Origin: Nevskia sp.
GTDB taxonomy: Bacteria; Pseudomonadota; Gammaproteobacteria; Nevskiales; Nevskiaceae
DNA length: 57,261 nt
Reading direction: 5' to 3'
Assembly (NCBI GenBank): GCA_030694365.1
Contig: JAUXYM010000087.1
Location: forward strand, 1-57,261
The translations under genes were made by a program, and so were the position numbers. Under the pieces are notes generated by a model. The model was not told where the DNA came from. It did not search any database and saw only the letters and a program-made list of their open reading frames with translations. The first letter of the stretch is position 1. Every line of letters starts with the position of its first letter. Below are positions 1-9,707 of the stretch, piece after piece.

Positions 1-410
1 TGCATGTAATCGAAGGCATCGGCCAGGGTTTCGCCGTGCAGGATCACTTCACCGCCGAGGTCGCGGGTATTGCGGACCTTGGTGAACGGCGTGTTCACCG
101 GCATCACGATGACGCTGCGGATGCCCAGCCGCGTGGCGTGATGGGCGACTGCCTGGGCATGGTTGCCGGCCGACATCGCGGCAACACCGGCCTCGCGTTC
201 AATCTGGGTGAGCCGCGCCAGCTTGTTGATCGCGCCGCGTTCCTTGAACGAGGCGGTGAACTGGAAGTTCTCGAACTTCAGCCAGACTTCGGCACCGGTC
301 AGCTTCGACAACACCAGCGACGGCGCGCAAGGCGTGCGCAGCACTTGCCCGGCAATGACGCTCGCCGCATCGCGGACATCATCGGCAGTGATCGCGAGGG
401 GCTCGCTCAT
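1..410 (-). CDS. ilvA: Threonine ammonia-lyase (threonine dehydratase), N-terminal part
   Basis: PLP enzyme that deaminates threonine to 2-oxobutanoate, the first step toward isoleucine. The first 136 codons are visible, starting at ATG 408-410 (MSEPLAITADD); the gene continues off the left edge. The PLP-lysine motif SFKERGAINKL and the following AMSAGNHAQAVA loop are those of fold-type II threonine ammonia-lyases. The product may be the biosynthetic (IlvA) or the catabolic (TdcB) type; the C-terminal regulatory domain that would decide lies outside the window, so the symbol is tentative. It is divergent from ettA, with 125 bp between the two start codons. Confidence 0.85.
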   Translation of the reverse strand, partial: MSEPLAITADDVRDAASVIAGQVLRTPCAPSLVLSKLTGAEVWLKFENFQFTASFKERGAINKLARLTQIEREAGVAAMSAGNHAQAVAHHATRLGIRSVIVMPVNTPFTKVRNTRDLGGEVILHGETLADAFDYM

Positions 411-535
411 GGTTGTCGCAGCTCAAGAAACAGTGGCTGATTATAGGTAGGCGACTGATCCCGGCTCCGCGCATGACAGTTTCCCCGCCAGTCGCTGATA
501 ATCCGCGCCCTGAATTCCAAAGCAGCGCAGAACCC

Positions 536-2200
536 ATGAGCCAATACGTCTACACGATGAACCGGGTCGGCAAGACCGTGCCGCCGAAGCGGGAAATCCT
601 GCGTAACATTTCCTTGAGCTTTTTCCCCGGCGCGAAGATCGGCGTGCTCGGCTACAACGGCTCGGGAAAATCGACCCTGCTGAAGATCATGGCTGGCGTC
701 GACAAGGAATTCTCCGGCGAAGCGCGGCCGATGCCGGGGCTGAAGGTCGGCTATCTGCCGCAGGAGCCGCAGCTCGATCCGGCCAAGGACGTGCGCGGCA
801 ACGTCGAAGAAGCGCTGTCGGAAATCACCGACACGCAGGCGCAGCTCGACGCCGTCTACGCGGCCTACGCCGACGAGAACGCGGATTTCGACAAGCTGTC
901 GGCGAAGCAGCAGGAACTCGAAGGCAAGCTCGAAGCGCTGGATGGTCACAACCTCAACGTGATCATGGACAAGGCTGCCGAGGCGCTGAATCTGCCGCCG
1001 TGGGATGCCGACGTCACCAAGCTGTCCGGTGGTGAACGCCGTCGCGTGGCGCTGTGCCGCTTGCTGCTCAGCAAGCCGGACATGATCCTGCTCGACGAAC
1101 CGACCAACCATCTCGACGCCGAATCGGTCGCCTGGCTGGAGAAATTCCTCAAGGATTTCCCGGGCACGATCATCGCCGTCACCCATGACCGCTACTTCCT
1201 CGACAACGTCGCCGGCTGGATTCTGGAACTCGATCGCGGCCACGGCATTCCCTGGCAGGGCAATTATTCCAGCTGGCTGGAGCAGAAGACCAACCGCCTG
1301 AAAGCCGAAGAGAAATCCGAGGACGCGCGCCAGAAGGCGTTGTCCGAAGAGCTTGAATGGGTGCGCAAGAACCCGAAGGGTCGGCAGTCGAAATCGAAGG
1401 CGCGCATCAAGGCTTACGAAGAGCTGGCCTCGCAGGAATTCCAGGCTCGTGCCGAAACCCAGGAGCTGTACATCCCGCCTGGCCCGCGCCTTGGCGACAT
1501 GGTTCTCGAGGTTCAGGACGTCGGCAAGAAGTACGGCGATCGCTGGCTCTACAAGGGGCTGAATTTCACGGTGCCGAAGGGCGCGATCGTCGGCATCATC
1601 GGTGCCAACGGCCGCGGCAAGACCACCCTTTTCCGCATGCTGCTCGATCAGGAAAAGCCGGACGGTGGTTCGATCCGCATCGGCGAAACGGTGAAATTCG
1701 CCTATGTCGACCAGAGCCGCGATGCGCTCGAAGGCGATCAGACCGTGTTCGAGGCCATCAGCCAGGGCCAGGACATCATTCGCGCCGGGTCGTTCGAAAT
1801 GCCGTCACGCGCTTACATCGGTCGCTTCAACTTCAAGGGCGAAGCGCAGGGCAAGCGGCTCAAGGATTTGTCCGGCGGCGAGCGCAATCGCGTCCATCTG
1901 GCGAAGATGCTGCTGACCGGCGGCAACGTGCTGCTGCTCGACGAACCAACCAACGATCTCGACGTTGAAACTCTGCGCGCACTCGAAGAAGCGATCCTGA
2001 ATTTCGCCGGCTGCGCGCTGGTTATCTCCCATGATCGCTGGTTCCTCGACCGCGTTGCCACCCACATCCTGGCGTTCGAGGATTCCGGCGAAATCGTGTT
2101 TCTGGAAGGCAACTACGGCGAATATGAAGCCGATTTCCGACGCCGCACCGGCTCGGAACCCGGCGTCAATCGCCGCTCGCGGCACAAGAAGCTGGCCTGA
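536..2200 (+). CDS. ettA: Energy-dependent translational throttle protein EttA (ABC-F ATPase)
   Basis: ABC-F protein that binds the ribosomal E site and gates entry into elongation according to the ATP/ADP ratio. The product is 554 aa, the usual length. The start at 536 gives [19 protein letters not shown], which matches the family N-terminus; the frame is open upstream to 413 but that part has no family similarity. Two ABC modules are visible: Walker [10 protein letters not shown] near residue 40 and GANGRGKTT near 358, signature motifs LSGGERRR and LSGGERNR, and Walker B regions followed by DEPTNHLD and DEPTNDLD. Between them lies the charged P-site tRNA interaction linker. There are no membrane segments. 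A strong terminator follows, so it looks monocistronic. Confidence 0.96.
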   Translation: MSQYVYTMNRVGKTVPPKREILRNISLSFFPGAKIGVLGYNGSGKSTLLKIMAGVDKEFSGEARPMPGLKVGYLPQEPQLDPAKDVRGNVEEALSEITDTQAQLDAVYAAYADENADFDKLSAKQQELEGKLEALDGHNLNVIMDKAAEALNLPPWDADVTKLSGGERRRVALCRLLLSKPDMILLDEPTNHLDAESVAWLEKFLKDFPGTIIAVTHDRYFLDNVAGWILELDRGHGIPWQGNYSSWLEQKTNRLKAEEKSEDARQKALSEELEWVRKNPKGRQSKSKARIKAYEELASQEFQARAETQELYIPPGPRLGDMVLEVQDVGKKYGDRWLYKGLNFTVPKGAIVGIIGANGRGKTTLFRMLLDQEKPDGGSIRIGETVKFAYVDQSRDALEGDQTVFEAISQGQDIIRAGSFEMPSRAYIGRFNFKGEAQGKRLKDLSGGERNRVHLAKMLLTGGNVLLLDEPTNDLDVETLRALEEAILNFAGCALVISHDRWFLDRVATHILAFEDSGEIVFLEGNYGEYEADFRRRTGSEPGVNRRSRHKKLA

Positions 2201-2246
2201 GTCTTTTCGCTTCCAATGGGCTTCGAATGAGCTTCCCAGCCCAGCC

Positions 2247-2284
2247 AAGCCCGCCGCAGATCGCTTCGATCTGCGGCGGGCTTT
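2247..2284 (+). terminator. Intrinsic terminator of ettA
   Basis: A perfect 17-bp stem (2247-2263 with 2267-2283) with a 3-nt loop is followed by TTTT. It lies 47 nt after the ettA stop codon. The T-run is short but the stem is very stable. Confidence 0.8.
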
Positions 2285-2314
2285 TCATTGGCCGCTTCGA
2301 AAAAGCAGCACGCA

Positions 2315-2344
2315 CAAAAAAACCCGGCGGTTACCCGTCGGGTT
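2315..2344 (-). terminator. Intrinsic terminator of the tRNA-Ser/tRNA-Arg operon
   Basis: A 10-bp stem with one G-T pair (2321-2330 with 2335-2344) and a 4-nt loop. On the minus strand it is followed by a run of T (A-run 2316-2322 on the plus strand). It begins 14 nt beyond the 3' CCA of tRNA-Arg. Confidence 0.75.
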
Positions 2345-2357
2345 TGTTCGTTGCTGC

Positions 2358-2434
2358 TGGTGCGCCCGGAAGGATTCGAACCTCCGACCCCTTAGTTCGT
2401 AGCCAAGTGCTCTATCCATCTGAGCGCCGGGCGC
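2358..2434 (-). tRNA. tRNA-Arg (anticodon ACG)
   Basis: Full cloverleaf: acceptor stem GCGCCCG/CGGGCGC, D arm GCTC/GAGC, anticodon loop CTACGAA giving anticodon ACG, T loop TTCGAAT, discriminator A and an encoded CCA. It follows tRNA-Ser by 26 nt and is probably cotranscribed with it. The pair downstream of csrA is a known gammaproteobacterial arrangement. Confidence 0.97.
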
Positions 2435-2460
2435 ATTGACTGGTACAGATATCAGCTCGA

Positions 2461-2555
2461 TGGCGGAGAGAGAGGGATTCGAACCCTCGATAAGGTTTTT
2501 AAGACCCTATACTCCCTTAGCAGGGGAGCGCCTTCGGCCACTCGGCCATCTCTCC
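2461..2555 (-). tRNA. tRNA-Ser (anticodon GCT)
   Basis: A class II tRNA of 95 nt. Acceptor stem GGAGAGA/TCTCTCC, anticodon loop reading CTGCTAA with anticodon GCT, long variable arm, T loop TTCGAAT, discriminator G and encoded CCA. First gene of the tRNA operon downstream of csrA. Confidence 0.97.
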
Positions 2556-2593
2556 TAGTGATGCAGAGAGCAACACTGCGATATCACTCAAAT

Positions 2594-2622
2594 ATTATAG
2601 CGTTGACAGCCTTCACCGTAAA
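2594..2622 (-). promoter_or_regulatory. Probable sigma-70 promoter of tRNA-Ser/tRNA-Arg
   Basis: On the minus strand a perfect -10 TATAAT (2594-2599) lies 17 bp downstream of TTTACG (2617-2622), a 4 of 6 match to the -35 consensus. A start near 2587 would give a leader of about 30 nt before tRNA-Ser. It sits between the csrA stop and the tRNA, so the tRNAs need not depend on csrA transcription. Confidence 0.65.
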
Positions 2623-2652
2623 GCAATTTATCGCAAAACGGCTCGATAAGGC

Positions 2653-2844
2653 TCAACTCTGGATCGTCGTATCTTCGCCGCGTTCGATCCGAATCCGCTC
2701 GAAGATTTCCTCGCGATGCACCGAAATATCCTTCGGTGCTTTAACTCCGATGCGCACCTGATTGCCCTTGATCCCCAGCACGGTGACCGTCACGTCGTCA
2801 CCAATGACCAAGGTCTCCCCGACCCTGCGCGTCAAAATCAGCAT
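2653..2844 (-). CDS. csrA: Carbon storage regulator CsrA
   Basis: Small dimeric RNA-binding protein that recognises GGA motifs in mRNA leaders and controls translation and stability. The product is 63 aa, beginning [18 protein letters not shown], which matches the family start; an upstream in-frame extension of 15 codons is unconserved. A GGAG Shine-Dalgarno sequence lies about 8 nt before this ATG. The N-terminal LTRR and the C-terminal region with [10 protein letters not shown] carry the usual RNA-contact residues. It lies downstream of lysC with a 240-bp gap that could hold its own promoter; no clear -35/-10 pair was found there. Product certain. Confidence 0.97.
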   Translation of the reverse strand: MLILTRRVGETLVIGDDVTVTVLGIKGNQVRIGVKAPKDISVHREEIFERIRIERGEDTTIQS

Positions 2845-3084
2845 CACTGTTCTCCATTCCCTGATCCTGCAGTGGCGTAATACGCTCACCGAGCCCGGAC
2901 CCGTTGATCGGGCCTCTGTCCGCCCGAATGATAGCCCCGTCAGGTTGGCAAAGCCTGATGGAAGAAACAGAAAATTAATATTTCCGACAGAAGGCTGAGG
3001 CGCCTGCGGCGGTCCAGGTCAACGTCCGTGAAACGCCAGTCCTTGAAGCGCAGCCATCAACTGCGACTCAAGGAATCGCGAACT

Positions 3085-4317
3085 TCAGGCCGACTGTTCG
3101 AGATCGAAAGCCTTGTGCAGCGAGCGCACGGCCAGTTCCAGATACTTGTCTTCGACGACCACGGATATCTTGATTTCCGAAGTCGAAATCATCCGGATGT
3201 TGATGCTCTCCGCTGCCAGCGTCTTGAACATCTTCGCGGCGATGCCGGCGTGCGAGCGCATGCCGACGCCGACCAGTGAGACCTTGCAGATGTCGGTCGC
3301 GGTGCGGATGCCCTTGGCGCCCAGTGATTCAGCCACCTTCTTCGATACTTCCGCAGCCCGTTCCAGCTCGCCGCGCGACACCGTGAAGGTGAAATCGGTC
3401 ATGCCGTCAGCGCCGACGTTCTGCACGATCATGTCGACTTCGATAATCGCGTCACCACACGGCCCCAGAATCGCAGCGGCGATGCCAGGGCGATCCGGCA
3501 CGCCGGCGACGGTCAGCTGCGCTTCGTCCCGGCTGAACGCGATGCCGGCAATCAACGGATCTTCCACTTTGCTTCCCCCAAGGTTTTCATCCAGCGTGAT
3601 CAGCGTGCCCGGGCCATCGACGAAGGTCGACAGCACCCGCAGCGGTACCTTGTACTTGCCTGCAAATTCGACCGAGCGGATCTGCAGCACTTTCGAGCCG
3701 AGACTCGCGAGTTCGAGCATTTCCTCGAAGGTGATCTTGCTCAGGCGCCGGGCCTTCGGCTCAACTCTCGGATCGGTCGTGTAAACACCATCGACATCGG
3801 TGTAGATCTGACATTCATCGGCTTTCAGCGCCGCCGCAAGCGCGACACCGGTGGTGTCCGAACCGCCGCGGCCGAGTGTGGTGATATTGCCGTCGCAGTC
3901 GACACCCTGGAAGCCGGCCACTACCGGCACGATCCCAGCCTTGCAATCGGCCATCAGCCGTTCGGTGTCGATGTGCTGGATGCGCGCCTTGTTGTAGGCC
4001 TTGTCGGTACGGATCGACACCTGAGCACCGGTATACGAACGCGCGGCCACGCCCATCTTGTCGAGCGCGATCGCCAGCATCGCGATCGTTACCTGCTCGC
4101 CGGTCGCGATCATCTGATCGAGTTCGCGCGCCAGCGGCCGGGGATTGATCGCTTTCGCAAGCTTGATCAGGCGATCGGTTTCGCCGGACATCGCCGACAC
4201 CACGACCACCACCTGATCACCGCGCGCCCGAGCGGCGGCGACCTTCGAGGCGACATGCTCGATGCGCTCGACCGAGCCCATCGAGGTGCCGCCGTACTTC
4301 TGCACTAGCAAAGCCAT
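3085..4317 (-). CDS. lysC: Aspartate kinase
   Basis: Phosphorylates aspartate, the committed step of lysine, threonine and methionine synthesis. The product is 410 aa, normal for the monofunctional class. The N-terminal kinase motif VQKYGGTSMGS is visible, with the nucleotide region GRGGSDTTGVALAAAL near residue 150. The C-terminal third holds two ACT domains (around 265-335 and 345-405), the feedback sensors. The start at 4317 (MALLVQKYGG) fits the family; five further codons upstream are open. The likely leader is occupied by a heptad repeat element, so no lysine riboswitch is seen. The alaS-lysC-csrA order is conserved in Gammaproteobacteria. Confidence 0.96.
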   Translation of the reverse strand: MALLVQKYGGTSMGSVERIEHVASKVAAARARGDQVVVVVSAMSGETDRLIKLAKAINPRPLARELDQMIATGEQVTIAMLAIALDKMGVAARSYTGAQVSIRTDKAYNKARIQHIDTERLMADCKAGIVPVVAGFQGVDCDGNITTLGRGGSDTTGVALAAALKADECQIYTDVDGVYTTDPRVEPKARRLSKITFEEMLELASLGSKVLQIRSVEFAGKYKVPLRVLSTFVDGPGTLITLDENLGGSKVEDPLIAGIAFSRDEAQLTVAGVPDRPGIAAAILGPCGDAIIEVDMIVQNVGADGMTDFTFTVSRGELERAAEVSKKVAESLGAKGIRTATDICKVSLVGVGMRSHAGIAAKMFKTLAAESINIRMISTSEIKISVVVEDKYLELAVRSLHKAFDLEQSA

Positions 4318-4342
4318 TGAAGCGGTTTCCAATTGGTAGAAA

Positions 4343-4435
4343 GCAGTGGTCGGTGGCTAGTGGCCAGTGGCCAGTCGAAACGGTGGTCCCCACCTGTTTT
4401 TCGACTCACCACTAGGCACTGACCACTAGCACTGC
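4343..4435. repeat. Heptad inverted-repeat element, copy 1 (alaS-lysC gap)
   Basis: The left arm is four to five tandem 7-bp units of type AGTGGYY (AGTGGTC GGTGGCT AGTGGCC AGTGG). The right arm holds their inverted copies (ACTCACC ACTAGGC ACTGACC). Inner segments AGTCGAAA and TTTTTCGACT extend the stem. It ends 2 nt from the alaS stop codon and begins 25 nt before the lysC start. Four similar elements occur at 20472, 31423, 43171 and 51027. Confidence 0.85.
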
Positions 4436-4437
4436 CG

Positions 4438-7059
4438 TCAGAGTTTCTTTTCGATCCATTCAAGCGCCGAGGCCAGGGCCGCCGGCAGGTTTTCCGGCTG
4501 CGTGCCGCCGCCCTGCGCCATGTCGGGACGACCACCGCCCTTGCCGCCGACTTGCGCCGCGACAAACGCCAGCAGTTCACCGGCTTTGAGCTTCGCGGTC
4601 AGGTCCGCCGTCACGCCGGCGATCAGATTGACCTTGTCACCGCTGACGACGCCGAGCAGCACGACAGCCGAGCCGAGCTTGTTCTTCAGCTGATCGAGCA
4701 GGTTGCGAAGCTCGCTGCTATCGACACCGTCCACCGCCGTCACTAGCACCTTCACGCCGTTGACCAGCTTGGCTTGTCCGGCGAGTTCATCACCCGCGCT
4801 GGCCGCCAGCTTGCCCTTGAGCTGGGCAAGCTCCTTTTCGAGCTGCTTCTGCGCTTCTAGCATCGCCGTGATGCGCGCGCCAAGCTCGGCAGGTGAAGAC
4901 TTCAGCATCGCCGCCGCGCCGCTCAGACGAGCCTGCAAGTCGTTGACGAACGCCAGCGCGTTATCGCCGGTCACCGCTTCGATTCGACGCACGCCAGCCG
5001 CCACACCACCTTCAGACAGAATCTTGAACAGCCCGATGTCACCGGTGCGGCTGACATGGGTGCCACCGCAAAGCTCGCGCGAACTGCCGATATCGAGCAC
5101 GCGCACTTCGTCGCCGTACTTTTCGCCGAACAGCATCATCGCGCCGGTCTTTTTCGCTTCCTCGATCGGCAGCACGCGCGCCTGCGTCGCGACGTTGGCG
5201 AGGATTTCGGCATTGACCAGACGCTCGACTTCGGCCAGTTCCGCTGCTGTCATCGGCCCAGTGTGGGCGAAGTCGAAGCGGGTCTTGTCGGCATCGACCA
5301 GAGAACCCTTCTGCTGCACATGGCCGCCGAGCACATCGCGCAGCGCCTTGTGCATCAGATGGGTCGCGGAATGGTTGCGCATCGTCGCGCGGCGCTGGCT
5401 GGTTGCCACCGTCGCCGTGACCGTGTCACCAAGCTTCAGCGCGCCGGTTTCAAGCTTGCCGACATGGGCAAACGCACCGCCCTTGATCTTCTGGGTGTCG
5501 GCGACTGCGAAGCCGCCGACGGTGCCGGCGTCGCCGGCCTGACCACCGCTTTCGGCATAGAACGGCGTGCGATCGAGCACCACCCCGCCTTCGTCGCCTG
5601 CTTCCAGCGTGTCGACCGAGACACTGCCGCGATAGAGGCCAACGACCTTCGCGTCGTCGATGATCGTCTGCTCGTAACCAATAAAGATCGTCGCCGACCC
5701 TTCGTACTTGAGCCCTTCGCCAGCAGTGAACTTGCTGGCTGCGCGCGCACGGGTGCGCTGCGCTTCCATCTCGCGGTCGTAGCCTGCTTCGTCGAGCTTG
5801 AGGTTGCGCTCGCGAGCAATGTCGGCGGTCAGATCGAACGGGAAGCCGTAGGTGTCGTACAACTTGAACACCACTTCGCCCGGCACCACGTCGCTCTTGA
5901 GGTTGCCGATCGCGTCTTCGAGCAGCTTCATGCCCTTGTCGAGCGTGGTCGCGAAGCTGTCTTCTTCGCTGCGAATCACCTGCTCGATGCGGGCACGCTG
6001 TTCGACGAGCTCGGGATAAGCCTCGCCCATCGCTTCGGCCAGCGGTGCGACCAGCTTCCAGAAGAAGGCTTCGCTCAGACCCAGCTTGTAGCCATGGCGA
6101 ATCGCGCGGCGCATGACCCGGCGCAGCACGTAGCCACGGCCTTCGTTGCCCGGCGTGATGCCGTCGATGATCAGGAACGCGGCCGAACGGATGTGGTCGG
6201 CCACCACTTTCTGAGACGCGCTCGAATACGGCGCGGTGTTCGACAGCTTCGCGATCGCGTTGACCAGCACCTTGAAGGTGTCGATCTGATAGTTGTCGTT
6301 GCTGCCCTGCATCAAGGCACTGATGCGCTCCAGGCCCATGCCGGTATCGACGCTCGGCGCTGGCAGCTTGCTCAGCTCGCCGCTCTTCGAGCGCTCGAAC
6401 TGCATGAACACCACGTTCCAGATTTCGATCCAGCGATCGCCGTCTTCTTCCGGCGAACCCGGAGGGCCACCGTAGATGCCCTTCGAGCCGTCCGGATCGT
6501 GGTCGTAAAAGATTTCGGTACACGGGCCGCAGGGACCGGTGTCGCCCATCGCCCAGAAGTTGTCCGAAGCGTAAGGCGCGCCCTTGTTGTCACCGATGCG
6601 GACGATGCGCTCGGCCGGAATGCCCATCTGGCGATGCCAGATGTCGTAGGCCTCGTCATCGCTGTGATAAACGGTGACCAGCAGGCGACTCTTGTCGATC
6701 GCCAGCCATTCGGCGCTGGTGATGAACTCCCAGGAGAAGCGGATCGCGTCCTGTTTGAAGTAATCGCCGAACGAGAAATTGCCCAGCATCTCGAAGAAAG
6801 TGTGATGCCGCGCCGTGTATCCGACGTTTTCGAGATCGTTGTGCTTGCCGCCGGCGCGCACGCAGCGCTGGCTCGACGTGGCGCGGGTGTACGGCCGCTT
6901 GTCCTGGCCGGTAAACACATCCTTGAACTGCACCATGCCGGAGTTGGTGAACAGCAGGGTTGGATCGTTGCTCGGCACCAGCGACGACGACGGCACCACC
7001 GCATGGCCTTGCCGACGGAAGTACTCGAGGAAGCGTGCGCGCAGTTCGTTGCTGTTCAT
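4438..7059 (-). CDS. alaS: Alanine--tRNA ligase
   Basis: Charges tRNA-Ala and edits mischarged Ser and Gly. The product is 873 aa, as expected. The start [14 protein letters not shown] at 7059 matches the family; 35 upstream codons in frame are spurious. Domains in order: class II catalytic core (about 1-440, with [12 protein letters not shown]), editing domain with the zinc/active-site motifs [11 protein letters not shown] and [13 protein letters not shown] (about 560-700), and the C-terminal C-Ala domain rich in glycine ([14 protein letters not shown]). It lies downstream of recX behind a probable terminator and upstream of lysC. No irregularities. Confidence 0.97.
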   Translation of the reverse strand: MNSNELRARFLEYFRRQGHAVVPSSSLVPSNDPTLLFTNSGMVQFKDVFTGQDKRPYTRATSSQRCVRAGGKHNDLENVGYTARHHTFFEMLGNFSFGDYFKQDAIRFSWEFITSAEWLAIDKSRLLVTVYHSDDEAYDIWHRQMGIPAERIVRIGDNKGAPYASDNFWAMGDTGPCGPCTEIFYDHDPDGSKGIYGGPPGSPEEDGDRWIEIWNVVFMQFERSKSGELSKLPAPSVDTGMGLERISALMQGSNDNYQIDTFKVLVNAIAKLSNTAPYSSASQKVVADHIRSAAFLIIDGITPGNEGRGYVLRRVMRRAIRHGYKLGLSEAFFWKLVAPLAEAMGEAYPELVEQRARIEQVIRSEEDSFATTLDKGMKLLEDAIGNLKSDVVPGEVVFKLYDTYGFPFDLTADIARERNLKLDEAGYDREMEAQRTRARAASKFTAGEGLKYEGSATIFIGYEQTIIDDAKVVGLYRGSVSVDTLEAGDEGGVVLDRTPFYAESGGQAGDAGTVGGFAVADTQKIKGGAFAHVGKLETGALKLGDTVTATVATSQRRATMRNHSATHLMHKALRDVLGGHVQQKGSLVDADKTRFDFAHTGPMTAAELAEVERLVNAEILANVATQARVLPIEEAKKTGAMMLFGEKYGDEVRVLDIGSSRELCGGTHVSRTGDIGLFKILSEGGVAAGVRRIEAVTGDNALAFVNDLQARLSGAAAMLKSSPAELGARITAMLEAQKQLEKELAQLKGKLAASAGDELAGQAKLVNGVKVLVTAVDGVDSSELRNLLDQLKNKLGSAVVLLGVVSGDKVNLIAGVTADLTAKLKAGELLAFVAAQVGGKGGGRPDMAQGGGTQPENLPAALASALEWIEKKL

Positions 7060-7087
7060 ATCGTGCTTAGGCCAGGCGGCCCGGGCG

Positions 7088-7112
7088 AAAAAAGTCGCGC
7101 ATGGTAGCGCGC
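7088..7112 (-). terminator. Probable terminator between recX and alaS
   Basis: On the minus strand a short GC-only stem (7096-7100 with 7107-7111, 6-nt loop) is followed, after AC, by six T (plus-strand A-run 7088-7093). The stem is only 5 bp, so confidence is moderate. Confidence 0.5.
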
Positions 7113-7183
7113 AAGACCCTGTAGCCGCTAGGTTTTGGCGGGTTTTCCGGCCGGCTTGGAACAACGCTCGAACGCGATCAGGC

Positions 7184-7681
7184 TCATTCCTCGGGTTCGC
7201 AATCAGCGTCGATCGCGTCGCGCATCACCGAGCGGATCTGCGCCGACGTGAAACCCCGGCTGGCGAGGAAGCGATATCGGCTGGCGGAATCCTTGGCGTC
7301 AACCGGTGCTGCACGGTAGCGACGTTGGTAGACACGGCCGATGACCGCAAGCCAGTCTGGATCGGCTTCGTCGATGGCGGCGACGATCAGTGCGTCGGCA
7401 ACACCGCGCGCCGATAGCTCGGCACGAATCCGCAACGGACCATGGCCTTGGGCGATCCGCGAACGGGCCAGCAAACCGGCATAACGCTCATCGCTTTGCC
7501 AGCCGGATTCGCCGAGTTCGCCAACCACTTCGCTGGCCACAGCCCGATCTAGACCGTCATGGGCCAGCTTGGTGGTCAGTTCGCGCGCGCTGTGCTCGCG
7601 CCGGCTCAAGGCCCGAAGCGCGCGCTCACGCGCCGCTTCGGGTGCCAAAGGCACAGGCGGCTTGCGCCCGCGCCCGGCCAC
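7184..7681 (-). CDS. recX: Regulatory protein RecX
   Basis: Small inhibitor that caps RecA filaments. The product is 165 aa, all-helical, with RecX helix repeats: [23 protein letters not shown] near the N-terminus (residues about 17-40) and the later segments [16 protein letters not shown] and [14 protein letters not shown]. The N-terminus is basic (MAGRGRKPP). It starts 4 nt after the recA stop codon, so recA and recX are cotranscribed, as in most Proteobacteria. It is intact although recA is interrupted. Confidence 0.93.
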   Translation of the reverse strand: MAGRGRKPPVPLAPEAARERALRALSRREHSARELTTKLAHDGLDRAVASEVVGELGESGWQSDERYAGLLARSRIAQGHGPLRIRAELSARGVADALIVAAIDEADPDWLAVIGRVYQRRYRAAPVDAKDSASRYRFLASRGFTSAQIRSVMRDAIDADCEPEE

Positions 7682-7685
7682 GGAA

Positions 7686-8741
7686 CTACTCGGCTGCCGG
7701 CGTGCGCGTCTTCACCGGCAACAGCTTCGCTCGCAGCGACACTTCGATGGCGTTGGCGATCTCCGGATGCTCCTTGAGATAGTTCCGCGAGTTGTCCTTG
7801 CCCTGGCCGATCTTTTCGCCCTTGTAGGCGTACCAGGCACCGGACTTCTCAACGAAGCCATGCTCGACACCGAGGTCGATCAGCTCGCCCAGTTTCGAAA
7901 TGCCCTCGTTGTACAGAATCTCGAAATGCGCTTCGCGGAACGGTGGCGCCATCTTGTTCTTGACCACCTTGACTCGCGTCTCGTTGCCGACCACTTCCTC
8001 GCCCTTCTTGATCGCGCCAGTGCGGCGGATGTCCAGGCGCACCGAGGCGTAGAACTTCAGCGCATTGCCGCCGGTGGTGGTTTCCGGCGAGCCCTACATC
8101 ACGCCGATCTTCATGCGGATCTGGTTGATGAAGATGACCAGCGTGTTCGAGCGCTTGATGTTGGACGTCAGCTTGCGCAGCGCCTGCGACATCAAACGGG
8201 CCTGCAGGCCAACGTGGCTGTCGCCCATCTCGCCTTCGATTTCAGCCTTCGGCACCAGGGCGGCAACCGAGTCGACGACGATGCAGTCAACGCTGTTCGA
8301 ACGCACCAGCATGTCGGCGATTTCCAGACCTTGCTCGCCGGTATCCGGCTGCGAGATCAACATGTCGCCAACCACCACGCCCAAGCGCTCCGCATACTGC
8401 GGATCGAGTGCATTTTCGGCATCGATGTAGGCAGCGGTGCCGCCGTGCTTCTGGATCTCGGCAACCACCTGCAGACACAGCGTGGTCTTGCCCGAAGACT
8501 CCGGACCATAGATTTCGACCACGCGGCCGCGCGGCAAACCGCCGATGCCAAGGGCAACGTCCAGCGCAAGCGAACCCGTCGACACGACCTCGACATCGCG
8601 GGCCGGATCGTCAGCACCCATGCGCATGACCGCACCCTTGCCAAACTGCTTCTCGATCTGGCTGAGAGCAGCTTCCAATGCCTTCTTGCGATTGTCGTCC
8701 ATGGTCTGGGTTCCGGTCGCTGCTGCGCTAGGTTTTGCCAT
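7686..8741 (-). pseudogene. recA: Recombinase RecA, interrupted by an in-frame amber codon
   Basis: RecA forms filaments on ssDNA for strand exchange and triggers LexA self-cleavage. The full frame is 351 aa, normal length, but TAG at 8094-8096 interrupts codon 216. The frame resumes at once with [18 protein letters not shown], so no sequence is inserted or missing. Visible parts: Walker [10 protein letters not shown], Walker B VDCIVVDS, and loop L2 ([11 protein letters not shown] then stop then [10 protein letters not shown]). Aligned by eye with E. coli RecA, the stop replaces Phe203 of L2; TAC (Tyr) to TAG would be a single base change. The truncated product would lack half of L2 and the whole C-terminal domain. 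The natural stop is also TAG. It lies 29 nt after efp and just before recX. This could be a true mutation, a strain variant or a sequencing or assembly error. Confidence 0.9.
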
Positions 8742-8770
8742 CGTCTTCGGTGTCTTTAATCCTGCTCGGC

Positions 8771-9340
8771 CTACTTGCCTGCGCGGGCGAGGTATTCGCC
8801 AGTGCGTGTATCAACCTTGACCAACTCATCCTGCTGCACGAACAGCGGTACGCGAACCATGGCACCGGTTTCGAGCTTCGCGGGCTTGCCACCACCGCCC
8901 GAGGTATCGCCGCGCAGACCGGGATCGGTTTCGATGATCTTGAGGATGACCATATTCGGCGCCGCGACACTCAGCGGCACGCCATTCCACAGCAGCAGCG
9001 TGCAAAGTTCCTCGCCCTTGAGCCAGACCTTGGCTTCGCTCATCGCGGCGTCGTTGGCCTGAATCTGCTCGAAGCTGACCGGATCCATGAAGGTCCAGAA
9101 CTCGCCATCGTTGTACAGGTACTGCATTTCCGTCTGTTCGACGTCCGCCAATTCCCAGGTATCGCCGGACTTCAGCGTGCGCTCAAGCACGCGGCCGGTC
9201 TTCAGCGCACGGATCTTGATGTTGTTCGTCGCCTGACCCTTGCCGGGCTTGCGGTACTCATTGTCGAGAATCGCGTACGGTTCGCCGTCAATGAGAACCT
9301 TGACGCCCGATTTCATTTCGTTGGTGCTGACCGATGCCAT
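8771..9340 (-). CDS. efp: Elongation factor P
   Basis: Relieves ribosome stalling at polyproline stretches. The product is 189 aa with the three beta-barrel domains of the family. The modification loop [11 protein letters not shown] near residue 34 has the Lys that EpmA beta-lysylates in enterobacteria; whether that pathway exists here is not shown in the window. The start [15 protein letters not shown] at 9340 matches the family; the frame stays open far upstream, antisense to the acyl-CoA synthetase, which is an artefact. recA follows after 29 nt, an unusual neighbour. Confidence 0.96.
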   Translation of the reverse strand: MASVSTNEMKSGVKVLIDGEPYAILDNEYRKPGKGQATNNIKIRALKTGRVLERTLKSGDTWELADVEQTEMQYLYNDGEFWTFMDPVSFEQIQANDAAMSEAKVWLKGEELCTLLLWNGVPLSVAAPNMVILKIIETDPGLRGDTSGGGGKPAKLETGAMVRVPLFVQQDELVKVDTRTGEYLARAGK

Positions 9341-9478
9341 GGGAATATCGTCTTTGTTGATCTGTTGATAGGAGTGCGCTGAGCGAGTCCAGCACGGTTC
9401 TGCAGGCTGAAAAACGTCTCGCAGTCTAATAGATCGCAGGTTCCCCGGACATGTCTGCAAATTTCCTCGCGAAAGTAC

Positions 9479-9508
9479 TTGAGTCCCTACCTCGGTAGGC
9501 CCTATACT
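9479..9508 (+). promoter_or_regulatory. Probable sigma-70 promoter of tRNA-Ala/tRNA-Glu
   Basis: TTGAGT (9479-9484) and TATACT (9503-9508) are 18 bp apart, each one or two bases from consensus. A GC-rich stretch after the -10 resembles a stringent discriminator. tRNA-Ala begins 16 nt after the -10. Confidence 0.65.
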
Positions 9509-9523
9509 TTCGCTCCGCTGTAC

Positions 9524-9599
<76 letters not shown>

Positions 9600-9631
9600 C
9601 GTTTTTGATGCACTCGCGACACCGCCTCGTT

Positions 9632-9707
9632 GTCCCTATCGTCTAGAGGCCTAGGACACCACCCTTTCACGGTGAGAACCGGGGTTCGAATCCCCGTAGG
9701 GACGCCA
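9632..9707 (+). tRNA. tRNA-Glu (anticodon TTC)
   Basis: 76 nt with encoded CCA. Acceptor stem GTCCCTA/TAGGGAC, anticodon loop CTTTCAC (anticodon TTC), T loop TTCGAAT, discriminator G. It lies 32 nt after tRNA-Ala and is probably in the same transcript. The 263 bp that follow, up to the acyl-CoA synthetase, contain no gene that I can support. Confidence 0.97.

Noticed and set aside
413..535. N-terminal extension of EttA by 41 codons
   Set aside because: The family starts at the ATG at 536, and the extension covers the divergent promoter region shared with the threonine ammonia-lyase gene.
4318..4437. Lysine riboswitch upstream of lysC
   Set aside because: The space holds only the heptad inverted repeat; no riboswitch-like conserved core is present and the gap is too short.
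5056..7107. A plus-strand open frame of 683 codons opposite alaS
   Set aside because: Antisense of alaS with no recognisable domain.
8094..8096. Genome-wide reading of TAG as an amino acid
   Set aside because: TAG ends recA itself, efp, hisZ, pyrG and rnhB, so it works as a normal stop here.
8080..8110. Intein or intron in recA
   Set aside because: The conserved sequence resumes with the codon right after the stop; there is no extra DNA.
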